DNA from: Aquibium sp. ELW1220
GTDB lineage: Bacteria; Pseudomonadota; Alphaproteobacteria; Rhizobiales; Rhizobiaceae
Assembly: GCF_030398385.1 (NCBI RefSeq)
Contig: NZ_JAOAOQ010000051.1
Coordinates: 1 to 36,930, forward strand
Length of the DNA: 36,930 nucleotides
Direction: 5' to 3'
The notes beneath the pieces were generated by a model, which worked only from the letters and a program-made list of their open reading frames with translations, was not told where the DNA came from and searched no databases. Each line of letters opens with the position of its first letter. The stretch's first letter is position 1. Shown here one piece after another: positions 6,033 to 14,195 of the stretch. Both the position numbers and the translations under genes were made by a program.

Positions 6033-7715
6033 CTAGCGCTTCATCCGGAAGAACCTTAGGAACCGCTTCGTCCCCTTCGAATAGTTGATGCCCTCGACGC
6101 TGCCGACCTCCTCGACCGACGGGAGCCCGCCCGGCAATGCTGCGGCGAAGCGCTCCATCGCGCGCTGGTCGATCATGGCGACGGTGCAGTCCGGGCTCGC
6201 GGCGAGTTCCCCCGCCGCACCGGCGGCGTCCGTCAGCAGCGTGTCGGTGGCGGTGAGGAAGACGAGGCTCGGCTCGTGGTAGCCGACGGCGACGAGGCGC
6301 GAGTCGGGGCAGGTCTTCACCCTGGCGAAGGTCTCGGCCAGCTGCGGCGACAGCCAGACCGGCTTGAGGCCGGGAACGACGGCGATGGTAAGCACGGCGA
6401 AGGCCGCGGCCGCGGCCAGCGTCGCCGGCAGCACGGCGTTGCCGAAGCCGGCGCCGGAGCGCAGGCCCGATCCGAACCAGGCGGCGGCGAGCAGGAGCAG
6501 GCCGGCCAGCAGGCCCCAGGCGGAGAAGGCGCCGGTGAGATAGGGCGTCGCGCCGACGGCGATCGCAGCCAGCGCCAGTGCCACCAGCCCGAAGCCGGCG
6601 AGCGTCAGGCGCCAGAGCCAGATCTGCCAGCGCCTGAGATCGTCCGGCTGTGCCGAGGCGTTCGTCAGCGCCCAGCTCATGGCAAGCAGGATCGCGGGAT
6701 AGGCCGGCAGCGCATAGTGCGGCAGCTTGGTCGGGATCAGTTCGATCGCCACCCAGTAGGGGACGTACCAGCAGACGAGGAACAGCAGCGCGGGATCCGC
6801 GCGGCAGCGGTTCAGGGCCTTGAGGCCCCCCCGGAGCGCCAGGGGTGCGAACGGAAACAGGAAGAGCACGTAGATCGCCGCGTAGTAGCCGGGCGGGAAG
6901 CCATGCGATTCCTGGCCGGAGCCGACCTTCTGGATGAAGTCCCTGCCCAGCGATTCCTGCCAGAATTCGGCGCCGCTCTTCCAGGTGATCAGGACAAGCC
7001 ACGGCGCGGCAATGGCGAGCATGAGCGCTGCGCCGCGCAGGGCCCTCAGGTTCCTCAGCCATGCGCGGTCACGGTCGAGGAGGGCAAGCGAGGCGACCGT
7101 CAGCGCCGAGAGCGCCGGCACCACCGGCCCCTTGATCAGGATCGAAGCACCCAGTGCGGCCCAAAACACCCATGGCGCGGCGGCCGACGGCTCGAGTCGT
7201 CCTCTTGCCGACAGATAGACCCGCGCCAGCGCCGCCTGCGCGACGACGGCTGTCGCGAGCAGGGTGGCGTCGGTCTTGGCGATGCGCCCTTCGAACAGCA
7301 GCATCACGATGCCCGCCAGCGCCGTGCCGGCGATCAGCCCCGCCATGGAGCCGAACAGCGTGGCGCCGAGCCTCGCGGTCGCCAGAACCGCCACCGTCGC
7401 GGCCAGCACCGAGACCAGCCGATAGGCCCAGACCGGGGCGTCCGCGCCCTGTCCGGTGACGGCAAGCGCCGCCGACTGCAGCCAGTAGATACCGGCGGGC
7501 TTCTTGTAGCGCGGCTCGTCCTGGAAGCGGATGTCGACGTAGTCGCCGCTCGCCACCATCTGCTTCGTCGCCTGGACGAAACGCGATTCGTCGCGGTCGG
7601 TCGGCGGCAGCGAAGCGATGCCGGGCACGAAGGCGAACAGGCAGAGCACGACCAGCAGAAGCTGCTGCAGCGCGCTCAGGCGGCCTGCCGTCCCGCGGGG
7701 TCCCGTTTCGCTCAT
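6033..7715 (-). CDS. GT39/ArnT-like membrane glycosyltransferase
   Basis: A 560-residue inner-membrane glycosyltransferase of the PMT/ArnT superfamily. These use polyprenyl-phosphate sugars to glycosylate lipid A, core or proteins on the periplasmic side. The diagnostic first-loop motif PPTDRDESRFVQATKQM (residues 37-53) holds the catalytic acidic residues after the first TM segment. About ten further hydrophobic helices follow, with a KTDATLL motif near residue 150, a KLPHY motif and a soluble C-terminal domain from about residue 440. It is the last gene of a minus-strand trio with LAB_N (7 bases upstream) and GT2, an arrangement typical of lipid-linked-sugar synthesis plus transfer. Galacturonosyl transferases of the Rgt type are a plausible identity in rhizobia, but the sugar cannot be read from the sequence. 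Confidence 0.85.
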   Translation of the reverse strand: MSETGPRGTAGRLSALQQLLLVVLCLFAFVPGIASLPPTDRDESRFVQATKQMVASGDYVDIRFQDEPRYKKPAGIYWLQSAALAVTGQGADAPVWAYRLVSVLAATVAVLATARLGATLFGSMAGLIAGTALAGIVMLLFEGRIAKTDATLLATAVVAQAALARVYLSARGRLEPSAAAPWVFWAALGASILIKGPVVPALSALTVASLALLDRDRAWLRNLRALRGAALMLAIAAPWLVLITWKSGAEFWQESLGRDFIQKVGSGQESHGFPPGYYAAIYVLFLFPFAPLALRGGLKALNRCRADPALLFLVCWYVPYWVAIELIPTKLPHYALPAYPAILLAMSWALTNASAQPDDLRRWQIWLWRLTLAGFGLVALALAAIAVGATPYLTGAFSAWGLLAGLLLLAAAWFGSGLRSGAGFGNAVLPATLAAAAAFAVLTIAVVPGLKPVWLSPQLAETFARVKTCPDSRLVAVGYHEPSLVFLTATDTLLTDAAGAAGELAASPDCTVAMIDQRAMERFAAALPGGLPSVEEVGSVEGINYSKGTKRFLRFFRMKR

Positions 7716-7722
7716 GGCAGGA

Positions 7723-8055
7723 TCATTCGGTCCGGGCCGAGAGCCTGCGCTTCTCGTTGAAGATCAGCTTCAGGTTGCGGACATAGATGAAGAGGCCCAT
7801 GGCCTGGCCCGCGATGAAGACGGGATCCTGCCGCTGGATCGCATAGATCAGCAGCAGGGCGCCGCCGCCGAGCGAGAAGAACCAGAAGGCGATCGGCACG
7901 ACCGAACGCTTCTCGCGCTCGGAGGCCAGCCATTGCACGACGAAGCGCATGGTGAACATCGCCTGGGCCACGAAGCCGAGCACGATCCAGCCGTCGAACT
8001 GGGCCACGAAGACGGTGTACAGCCAGTCGGCGAGCCCCTGAAACCAGCTCATCAT
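7723..8055 (-). CDS. Lipid-A disaccharide synthase N-terminal (LAB_N) domain membrane protein
   Basis: A 110-residue protein made almost entirely of the LAB_N domain: three to four TM segments with the pattern GFVAQAMFTMRFVVQWLASE, then RSVVPIAFWFFSLGGGALLLIY and QAMGLFIYVRNLKLIF. The domain is named from LpxB fusions but is found alone beside GT2/GT39 genes; its role (lipid carrier handling or flipping) is not settled. The ATG at 8055 overlaps the GT2 stop (ATGA), indicating coupling. The next ATG, one codon later, is an alternative start. An in-frame extension to 8103 lies over GT2 and is not used. Confidence 0.85.
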   Translation of the reverse strand: MMSWFQGLADWLYTVFVAQFDGWIVLGFVAQAMFTMRFVVQWLASEREKRSVVPIAFWFFSLGGGALLLIYAIQRQDPVFIAGQAMGLFIYVRNLKLIFNEKRRLSARTE

Positions 8056-8789
8056 CTCACCTCCGTCACGCGCGGAACCGTCTTGCGCCGCCGCCTCAGC
8101 CACCAGACGCCGAACAGGTCGAGCGCGCCGCGCAGCCCGCGGTCGAGAATGCCGTAATTGGACTTGCCGAAGCGGCGCTGCCGGTCGGTGACGTCGATGT
8201 GGGTGGCCGTGTAGCCCTCGCGCAGCACCAGCGCCGGCAGATAGCGGTGCCAGCCGTCGAAATAGGGCAGTTGCCGGAACAGCGCCGTCGGCACGGCCTT
8301 CAGGCCGCAGCCGGAATCGCGCGTGCCGTCGCGCAGAATCGCCTCGCGCAGATTGTTGGCGAAGCGCGAGGACAGCTGCTTGAGCCTGGTGTCGGTCCGT
8401 TTCAGCCGCTGGCCGGCAGCGATGCCGCAGCCGGGGCCCGCGGCGAGCAGCGCATCGGCGAGCTTCGGCAGGTAGGCCGGGTCGTTCTGGCCGTCACCGT
8501 CCATCGTGACGACGATGTCCTTGGCCGCGTGCCAGACCCCGGAGCGCACCGCCGCGCTCTGTCCGGCGGACCGGTCGTGCCTGACGAGGCGCAGCCGGCC
8601 GCCGGCCGATCCCGCGCGGGCGGCGATCACGTCGGCGGTCCGGTCGGTCGATCCGTCGTCGACGACGATGATCTCGTAGTCGCGCCCGGCGAGCGCCTGG
8701 TCCACCTCGTCGAGGAGGAAGGCGAGGTTCTCGGCCTCATTGCGGCAGGGGATGACGACCGAGACGGACGCCGTCGGCGCGGTGTTCAT
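8052..8789 (-). CDS. GT2 family polyprenyl-phosphate glycosyltransferase
   Basis: A 245-residue GT-A fold family 2 enzyme of the dolichyl-phosphate-mannose synthase/ArnC type, expected to load a nucleotide-activated sugar onto undecaprenyl (or dodecaprenyl) phosphate at the cytoplasmic face. The nucleotide-binding motif VVDDGSTDRT is at residues 42-51 and the metal-binding MDGDGQNDP at 96-104. The C-terminus ends in basic RRRRK rather than long TM helices. I chose ATG 8789 because VSVVIPCRNEAEN then begins at the usual distance; a start at 8846 would add 19 unconserved residues. In rhizobia RgtE (dodecaprenyl-phosphate galacturonate synthase) is a known relative, which makes this trio a candidate for acidic-sugar decoration of LPS. 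The assignment of substrate is inference. Confidence 0.87.
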   Translation of the reverse strand: MNTAPTASVSVVIPCRNEAENLAFLLDEVDQALAGRDYEIIVVDDGSTDRTADVIAARAGSAGGRLRLVRHDRSAGQSAAVRSGVWHAAKDIVVTMDGDGQNDPAYLPKLADALLAAGPGCGIAAGQRLKRTDTRLKQLSSRFANNLREAILRDGTRDSGCGLKAVPTALFRQLPYFDGWHRYLPALVLREGYTATHIDVTDRQRRFGKSNYGILDRGLRGALDLFGVWWLRRRRKTVPRVTEVR

Positions 8790-8870
8790 GAGAAGGTTTC
8801 CAACAATCGCGGTCCCCATATCATCGTCGACCGGCAAGCGCCACACGCCATGATGCGGTGCAGCGTGCCG

Positions 8871-10520
8871 TCAGCGCCTCTCGCGGATGTCGGTCAGCGT
8901 GCGGGTCGGCGTGATCGCCTCGGGGTCCAGCCTGATCTCGACGATCGCCGGGCGGCCGGCCGCCCGCGCGCGCGCGAAGGCGGCCGCGAAGTCTTCGGTC
9001 TTCTCCACCGTCTCGCCATGACCACCATAGGCGCGGGCAAGTGCTGCGAAGTCCGGATTGACCAGATCGGTCGCGACCGACCGGCCCGGGTACTCCCGCT
9101 CCTGGTGCATGCGGATGGTGCCGTAGATGCCGTTGTTGACCACGATCACGACGATCGGCAGGCCGTACTGCACCGCAGTGGCGAATTCCTGTCCGTTCAT
9201 CAGGAAGCAGCCGTCGCCGGCGAAGGCAATCACCTCGCGCTCGGGAAACAGCGCCTTGGCGGCGACCGCGGCCGGCGTGCCGTAGCCCATCGATCCGGAG
9301 GTGGGCGCGCCCTGCGTTGCAAAGCGGCGGAAGCGGTGGAAGCGGTGGATCCAGGTGGCGTAGTTGCCGGCGCCGTTGGTCAGGATCGCGTCGTCCGGCA
9401 GCACGCTCTCGATATGGGCCATGATCGGCCCCATGTGGACGTCGCCCGGGCCGCTCGCAGGCGGTGTCGACCAGTCCAGATAGGCGCGGTGCAGGTCCTC
9501 CGTCCGGTCGGCCCATGCGGGAAGCGCCTTCGGCCCGCGGCCCGCGAAGGCAGCGGTGAAGGCTTCGGGCGAGGCGTTGATGGCGAGCGTCGGGCGATAG
9601 ACCCGGCCGAGCTCGCCTGAGTCGGGATGGACGTGGATCAGCGTCTGGTCGGGGTAGGGGCTCTTCAGGAGCGTATAGTCGGAAGACGGCATCTCGCCGA
9701 ACCGCCCGCCGATCATGAGCACGACGTCGGCCTGCCGGACGGCCGCCGCAAGCTTCGGGTTCGGCCCGATCCCGACGTCGCCGGCATAGCAGGGATGCAG
9801 GTGGTCGAAGAGCATCTGGCGGCGGAAGGAGCAGCCGACCGGCAGCGACCAGCTTTCGGCCGAGCGCTGGAAGTCGGCCACCGCGCGTTCGCTCCAGCGC
9901 GTGCCGCCGAGGATCGCGATCGGCCGTACGGCCGCGGCGAGGAGGTCGACGGCCTGCTGCACCAGATGCGGATCCGGGGCAGTCTCCACCGGCGTCCAGG
10001 CCAGCGGCGCGACCGTCTCGCACTCGGCCGTCAGCATGTCCTCCGGCAGCGAAATCACGACGGGTCCGGGCCTGCCGGACGTGGCGACGGAAAAGGCGCG
10101 CGTAACGAATTCCGGCACCCGCGCCGGATCGTCGATTTCCACCACCCACTTGGCGATCGAGCCGTAGAACGCCTTGTAATCGACCTCCTGGAAGGCTTCG
10201 CGCTCCAGGTTGCCGCGCGCCACCTGGCCGATGAACAGGATCATCGGGATCGAATCCTGCGCGGCGATGTGGATGCCGGCCGAGGCGTTGGTGGCGCCAG
10301 GGCCGCGGGTGACGAAGCAGACGCCCGGCCTGCCGGTCAGCCGTCCGGCGCAATCGGCCATCATCGCCGCGCCGCCTTCCTGGCGGCAGACGATGGTGCG
10401 GATGGCCGAATCGTGCAGCGCGTCGAGCACGGCGAGGTAGCTTTCGCCCGGCACGCAGAACACGGTCTCGACGCCATTCGCCTCGAGGGCGTCGACGATC
10501 AGCTGGCCACCAGTCTTCAT
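8871..10520 (-). CDS. Thiamine-diphosphate-dependent enzyme (acetolactate-synthase-like)
   Basis: A 549-residue ThDP enzyme with the three-domain plan of the POX/AHAS/decarboxylase family. The catalytic Glu that protonates the cofactor is E48 in CRQEGGA. The ThDP/Mg motif starts at GDG 435 (GDGCFLMNGQEF) and ends at the NN near 462. Its ATG at 10520 overlaps the CoA-transferase stop, so the two form an operon. Oxalyl-CoA decarboxylase with formyl-CoA transferase is the textbook pairing of these two families, but the sequence does not show enough to name Oxc. Acetolactate-synthase-like decarboxylases or 2-hydroxyacyl-CoA lyases are alternatives. It is not likely to be the housekeeping IlvB, since no ilvH follows. 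Confidence 0.85.
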   Translation of the reverse strand: MKTGGQLIVDALEANGVETVFCVPGESYLAVLDALHDSAIRTIVCRQEGGAAMMADCAGRLTGRPGVCFVTRGPGATNASAGIHIAAQDSIPMILFIGQVARGNLEREAFQEVDYKAFYGSIAKWVVEIDDPARVPEFVTRAFSVATSGRPGPVVISLPEDMLTAECETVAPLAWTPVETAPDPHLVQQAVDLLAAAVRPIAILGGTRWSERAVADFQRSAESWSLPVGCSFRRQMLFDHLHPCYAGDVGIGPNPKLAAAVRQADVVLMIGGRFGEMPSSDYTLLKSPYPDQTLIHVHPDSGELGRVYRPTLAINASPEAFTAAFAGRGPKALPAWADRTEDLHRAYLDWSTPPASGPGDVHMGPIMAHIESVLPDDAILTNGAGNYATWIHRFHRFRRFATQGAPTSGSMGYGTPAAVAAKALFPEREVIAFAGDGCFLMNGQEFATAVQYGLPIVVIVVNNGIYGTIRMHQEREYPGRSVATDLVNPDFAALARAYGGHGETVEKTEDFAAAFARARAAGRPAIVEIRLDPEAITPTRTLTDIRERR

Positions 10521-11701
10521 GACGTCTCCTTCTCCAGTCGTTCCAGTTCGGCAAGGATTTCGGCCGAGTGCTCGCCGAGGCGTGGCGCAGGGCGCTCGTA
10601 GATCGGCGGCGTGGCCGACATCAGCATCGGCGCGCGCACCGAGGGCAGGCGCGTGCCGTGGCCGTCGGCCAGCTCCATGCGCATGCCGCGCGCCACCGTC
10701 TGCGGATCGGCAAACATCTCCGCGATGTCGTTGATCGGCGAGGCCGGCACCGCCACCGCGTCGAGCTTCGGCAGCAGGTCGGCCTTGGTCCAGCCGGCGA
10801 GTGCCGCGACGAGCTGTTCGCGCAGGCGCACACGGTTGGCAACCCGGGCGGGGTTGGTCGAAAAGTCGGGGTCGGCCGACAGCACGTCGAGGCCCACCAC
10901 CTTGCAGAAGCGCTGGAACTGGCCGTCGTTTCCGGCCGCCAGGATGAAGTGCCCGTCCTTCAGCGGCAGCACCTCGTAGGGCGCGATGTTCATGTGGGCA
11001 TTGCCCATCTGCACGGGCGGCGTGCCTGAGACTAGATAGTTCAGGTTCTGGTTGCCGAGCACCGAGATCTGGGTGTCGAACAGAGCCATGTCGATCCACT
11101 GGCCCTCGCCGGTCGCCTCGGCATGGCGCAGCGCCGCCTGGATGGCGATGACGGAATAGAGCCCGGTGAAGATGTCGGAGATCGCCACGCCCGCCTTCTG
11201 CGGCTCGCCGCCCGGCGCCCCGGTGATAGACATCATGCCGGCCATGCCCTGGATGATGAAGTCGTAGCCCGCGCGCGGCGCATAGGGGCCCGTCTGGCCG
11301 AAGCCGGTGATCGAGCAGTAGACGAGCCTCGGATTGACCGCCTTCAGGCTGTCGTAGTCGAGGCCGTACTTCTTCAGGCCGCCGAGCTTGAAGTTCTCGA
11401 TCAGGACGTCGCTCGTCGCCGCCAGCCGCCGCACGATCCCGGCGCCCTCCGGCGTCGAGAAGTCGACCGCGATGGAGCGCTTGCCGCGGTTGGTGGAGTG
11501 GTAGTAGGCGGCCGACAGGTTCTCCCCGTCCGCGCCCGTCACGAAGGGCGGCCCCCACTTGCGCGTGTCGTCGCCGCCATCCGGATTCTCCACCTTGACG
11601 ACGTCGGCGCCGAGGTCGGCCAGCAGCTGCCCGGCCCAGGGTCCCGCCAGGATGCGGGCAAGTTCGAGGACGCGGATGCCGGCGAGCGGTGCGGTGGACA
11701 T
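10517..11701 (-). CDS. CaiB/BaiF family (class III) CoA-transferase
   Basis: A 394-residue class III CoA-transferase that would move CoA between carboxylic acids through an aspartyl-anhydride intermediate. Family marks are VLELARILAGPWAGQLLADLG at the N-terminus, YHSTNRGKRSIAVD, CSITGFGQTGPYAPRAGYDF and the segment AISDIFTG, where D176 is the best candidate nucleophile. The general layout resembles succinate/glutarate- or formyl-CoA transferases. Substrate is unknown; the coupled ThDP gene suggests that the acyl-CoA formed, or a related one, is decarboxylated or ligated next. It is the first gene of the pair. The upstream gap of about 88 bases to the toxin gene's end holds the presumed promoter, which I could not pick out. 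Confidence 0.88.
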   Translation of the reverse strand: MSTAPLAGIRVLELARILAGPWAGQLLADLGADVVKVENPDGGDDTRKWGPPFVTGADGENLSAAYYHSTNRGKRSIAVDFSTPEGAGIVRRLAATSDVLIENFKLGGLKKYGLDYDSLKAVNPRLVYCSITGFGQTGPYAPRAGYDFIIQGMAGMMSITGAPGGEPQKAGVAISDIFTGLYSVIAIQAALRHAEATGEGQWIDMALFDTQISVLGNQNLNYLVSGTPPVQMGNAHMNIAPYEVLPLKDGHFILAAGNDGQFQRFCKVVGLDVLSADPDFSTNPARVANRVRLREQLVAALAGWTKADLLPKLDAVAVPASPINDIAEMFADPQTVARGMRMELADGHGTRLPSVRAPMLMSATPPIYERPAPRLGEHSAEILAELERLEKETS

Positions 11702-11789
11702 GGACGGGGCGGTTCCTGCGACGGAGTCGCCGGGTGCCTAGCAGATGGAGAGGGGTGGTGTCACGCGGGGGGCGCGAACCTGCAAGGGC

Positions 11790-12259
11790 TCAACCATTCG
11801 ATCCGCCGTAGCCCTCCAACTCGATCCCGGGTCCAATGTTCAGTCCCAGTCGCCGCCCTTCCTTGATCAGAGTCTTGTCCAGCGTCAGTATCGCTGCAGC
11901 TCGATGATTGCGCGCAATTGCAAGGTGCAGGGCATCGGCCGCGCGCAAGCTGGTGCTGCGCGTGCGAAGCAGTCCCATCGCCGCCTCGTAATCGGCAACG
12001 TCCGTCGGCAGGACTATGAACAAGCGGCTGAGCATGCGTTCGAACATGGCTTCCGCGTCGTCCGACTGCTGTCCGGTCAAAAGGTTCATCCGGCGGTGCC
12101 GTGCCAGCACCGAGCAAAACTCTACGCGGGTCCAGTGACCGGTTGCCAACGTCCCATCAGCAGTGCTCTTCAGGTACTCCGAGATAGGTCCGCTGGTCGC
12201 CTCGGGTACGAAGAGCGGCGTGAGGAAGGACGTATCGAGATAGCGGATGGCAGGGGCCA

Positions 12260-12260
<1 letters not shown>
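11790..12260 (-). CDS. vapC: PIN-domain toxin, VapC family
   Basis: A 156-residue PIN-domain ribonuclease toxin. The acidic metal-binding residues are visible as D9 (YLDTSF), E47 (RVEFCSV), D109 (RAADALHLA) and D128 (LTLDKTL), so the active site looks complete. VapC toxins cut tRNA or rRNA. The ATG at 12260 overlaps the antitoxin stop (TGATG), so the pair is coupled; a TTG one codon earlier is possible. At 156 residues it is slightly longer than the usual 130-140, the extra being a C-terminal tail ending GYGGSNG. Confidence 0.9.
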
Positions 12261-12550
<290 letters not shown>

Positions 12551-12604
12551 CTATCTGCCACATTGAGGGGTGCGCGTTCCTCCATCCACGTCAGCCGGCA
12601 ACCG

Positions 12605-13003
12605 TCACGCGCGCTTGCGCGGCCTTCCACCCTTCGCGCCGTTGGCCCGCGCGGCCTCGGCCTTCGCGGGAGAGGTCGCGCGGCCCGCCCGACGCGCCAT
12701 CCACGCGGCTGTGCCGAAGATGCCGGCAAGAAGTCCCTGCACGGAATAGTCGACGTCGAGCCGCTCCCAATGCAGGCCATAGCCGTCGCCGAGCGGTTCG
12801 ACCTCGGCGAGATCGGCGTCTTTGGCATCCGAAAGGCCCTCCACCAGGGCGACCGGAAAGGCGAAGCTACAGCCATTCGTCAGCTCGACCACGATGCGGC
12901 GCGTGTCCCCGTCGAAGCGGGCGGAGACTGCAAGCGGGCCGCTGCGCAACGCTCCTCCCCGCCGTTCCGCGGCATCCATCCGGTCGTCTGAAACGTCAGT
13001 CAT
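12605..13003 (-). CDS. DUF2442 domain protein
   Basis: A 132-residue protein with a DUF2442 core: RIVVELTNGCSFAFPVALVEGL, split here as RIVVELTNGCSF and AFPVALVEGLSDA, then DLAEVEPLGDGYGLHWERLD. A downstream IFGTAAWMARRAGRA segment and a Lys/Arg-rich end (ANGAKGGRPRKRA) follow. Short DUF2442 proteins are often found beside DUF4160 genes as possible toxin-antitoxin-like pairs, but no DUF4160 gene is present. The basic tail hints at nucleic-acid binding. Function is unknown. It lies on the same strand as the Phd/VapC pair, 105 bases upstream of the antitoxin start. Confidence 0.85.
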   Translation of the reverse strand: MTDVSDDRMDAAERRGGALRSGPLAVSARFDGDTRRIVVELTNGCSFAFPVALVEGLSDAKDADLAEVEPLGDGYGLHWERLDVDYSVQGLLAGIFGTAAWMARRAGRATSPAKAEAARANGAKGGRPRKRA

Positions 13004-13053
13004 GGATCTCTTTCCAGCGCTTCCGGTCGCGTTAACCCATCACGTTGGGTTTT

Positions 13054-13989
13054 TCAACCACCCACCACCCCCTCCACCCAAGCCACAAAATCCGCCATCA
13101 CCTGATCGCGGTTCACCTCGTTCAGGCTTTCGTGGCGGGTGTCGGCGTAAACCCTTGATGTGAGATTCGAAAAGCCCATTGCCCGCATCCGTCCGGCGAG
13201 GTGCTCGGTCGCCTTGCCGCCGTCGGTCGCCGGGTCCTTCTCCCCGCCGACGATGCTGATCGGCAGGTCGCGGCGGATGCGGGCGAGGTTCGTGTCGTTC
13301 GCGCCGGCGAAGATCAGGCGGAACACGTCCTGCCACATCGAGACGGACGCGTCCCAGCCACAGAGCGGATCGGCGACGTAGGCGTCGACCTCGGCGGGGT
13401 CGCGCGACAGCCAGTCGAAGGGTGTGCGCGCATTCGGTACCTGTTTGGCCCAGGCCTGGAAGGTGAGCTTCGGCACGATGCGCGACGGCACGTCCGAGCC
13501 GAGACGAAACCGCTCCCAGGCGAGCAGCCCCTGGCCGACGCGGCCGGGCAGCCCGGCGGAGAAGTTGGCGTTCCAGATCGCCGCGCCAGCCACCCGGTGC
13601 GAGGCGGAGAACAGCGTGTTCAGCGCGATCAGCCCGCCCATCGAGTGGCCGAAGATGATCACCGGCACGCCCGGCCACCGGGCGGCGATGTGCTCGTGCA
13701 CGGACATGACGTCGGCGACGACCCTGGCGACGCCGTCGCCGCCGGTGGCGAATATGCCCGCCGGAGCGTCGGGCGCTCTCGTGTGGCCGTGGCCGCGGTG
13801 GTCGTGCGCGACGCTTGCGATGCCATGTTGCGCGAGACAATCCGCGAAACGGGCATACCGCGCCGCGTGCTCGGCCAGGCCGTGGTTGATCTGGACCACC
13901 GCCTGAGGGCGGCCGTCGGGCTCCCGGCTGTAGAGGTTGAGCACCGCGCCCGAAGACGCGACGAGCTTCGTGTCGTCGTCGAATGGCAT
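13054..13989 (-). CDS. Alpha/beta hydrolase, monoglyceride-lipase/lysophospholipase-like
   Basis: A 311-residue serine hydrolase of the Hydrolase_4 group (monoacylglycerol lipase, lysophospholipase L2). The catalytic triad is readable: S116 in the nucleophile elbow GHSMGG, probably D252 in VGGEKDPATDG and H286 in DTRHESLNE. The oxyanion region INHGLAEHAARY and the HDHRGHG motif are typical. There is no signal peptide, so it is likely cytosolic or peripheral. It is divergent from the ABC importer that starts at 14196, with about 206 bases between them. Confidence 0.9.
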   Translation of the reverse strand: MPFDDDTKLVASSGAVLNLYSREPDGRPQAVVQINHGLAEHAARYARFADCLAQHGIASVAHDHRGHGHTRAPDAPAGIFATGGDGVARVVADVMSVHEHIAARWPGVPVIIFGHSMGGLIALNTLFSASHRVAGAAIWNANFSAGLPGRVGQGLLAWERFRLGSDVPSRIVPKLTFQAWAKQVPNARTPFDWLSRDPAEVDAYVADPLCGWDASVSMWQDVFRLIFAGANDTNLARIRRDLPISIVGGEKDPATDGGKATEHLAGRMRAMGFSNLTSRVYADTRHESLNEVNRDQVMADFVAWVEGVVGG

Positions 13990-14022
13990 CTTTTCCTCCG
14001 GATGGCTTGCCTCGGACCATTT

Positions 14023-14040
14023 CCTTCCCTGCAGGGAAGG
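14023..14040. promoter_or_regulatory. 18-bp perfect palindrome in divergent intergenic region
   Basis: CCTTCCCTGCAGGGAAGG is its own reverse complement. It lies 33 bases upstream of the hydrolase start and about 155 bases upstream of the ABC substrate-binding-protein gene. A dimeric regulator site is possible, but a short repeat remnant is equally possible. No thi-box or other riboswitch signature was found in the importer leader. Confidence 0.4.
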
Positions 14041-14195
14041 TCAAGCGCGTCCACGCGCGACCACGCATCCCACCGTTGCACGCCAGTTGTTCACGGCGGA
14101 AAAATGCCGATGGATTGTGCAGCCGCGTCTTGCCAACGGCGAAGCGGCATTGTTTGATGACGATCGTACAACATTCCGTGCCGGAGAAGACAACA

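Noticed and set aside
8871-11558. One long frame suggesting a CoA-transferase/ThDP fusion protein
   Set aside because: The extension upstream of 10520 is the off-frame shadow of the CoA-transferase gene. The CoA-transferase domain reads in another frame with its own stop.
13990-14195. A TPP riboswitch before the ThiY-like binding protein gene
   Set aside because: No thi-box core or paired stems typical of TPP riboswitches could be found; only an 18-bp palindrome is present.
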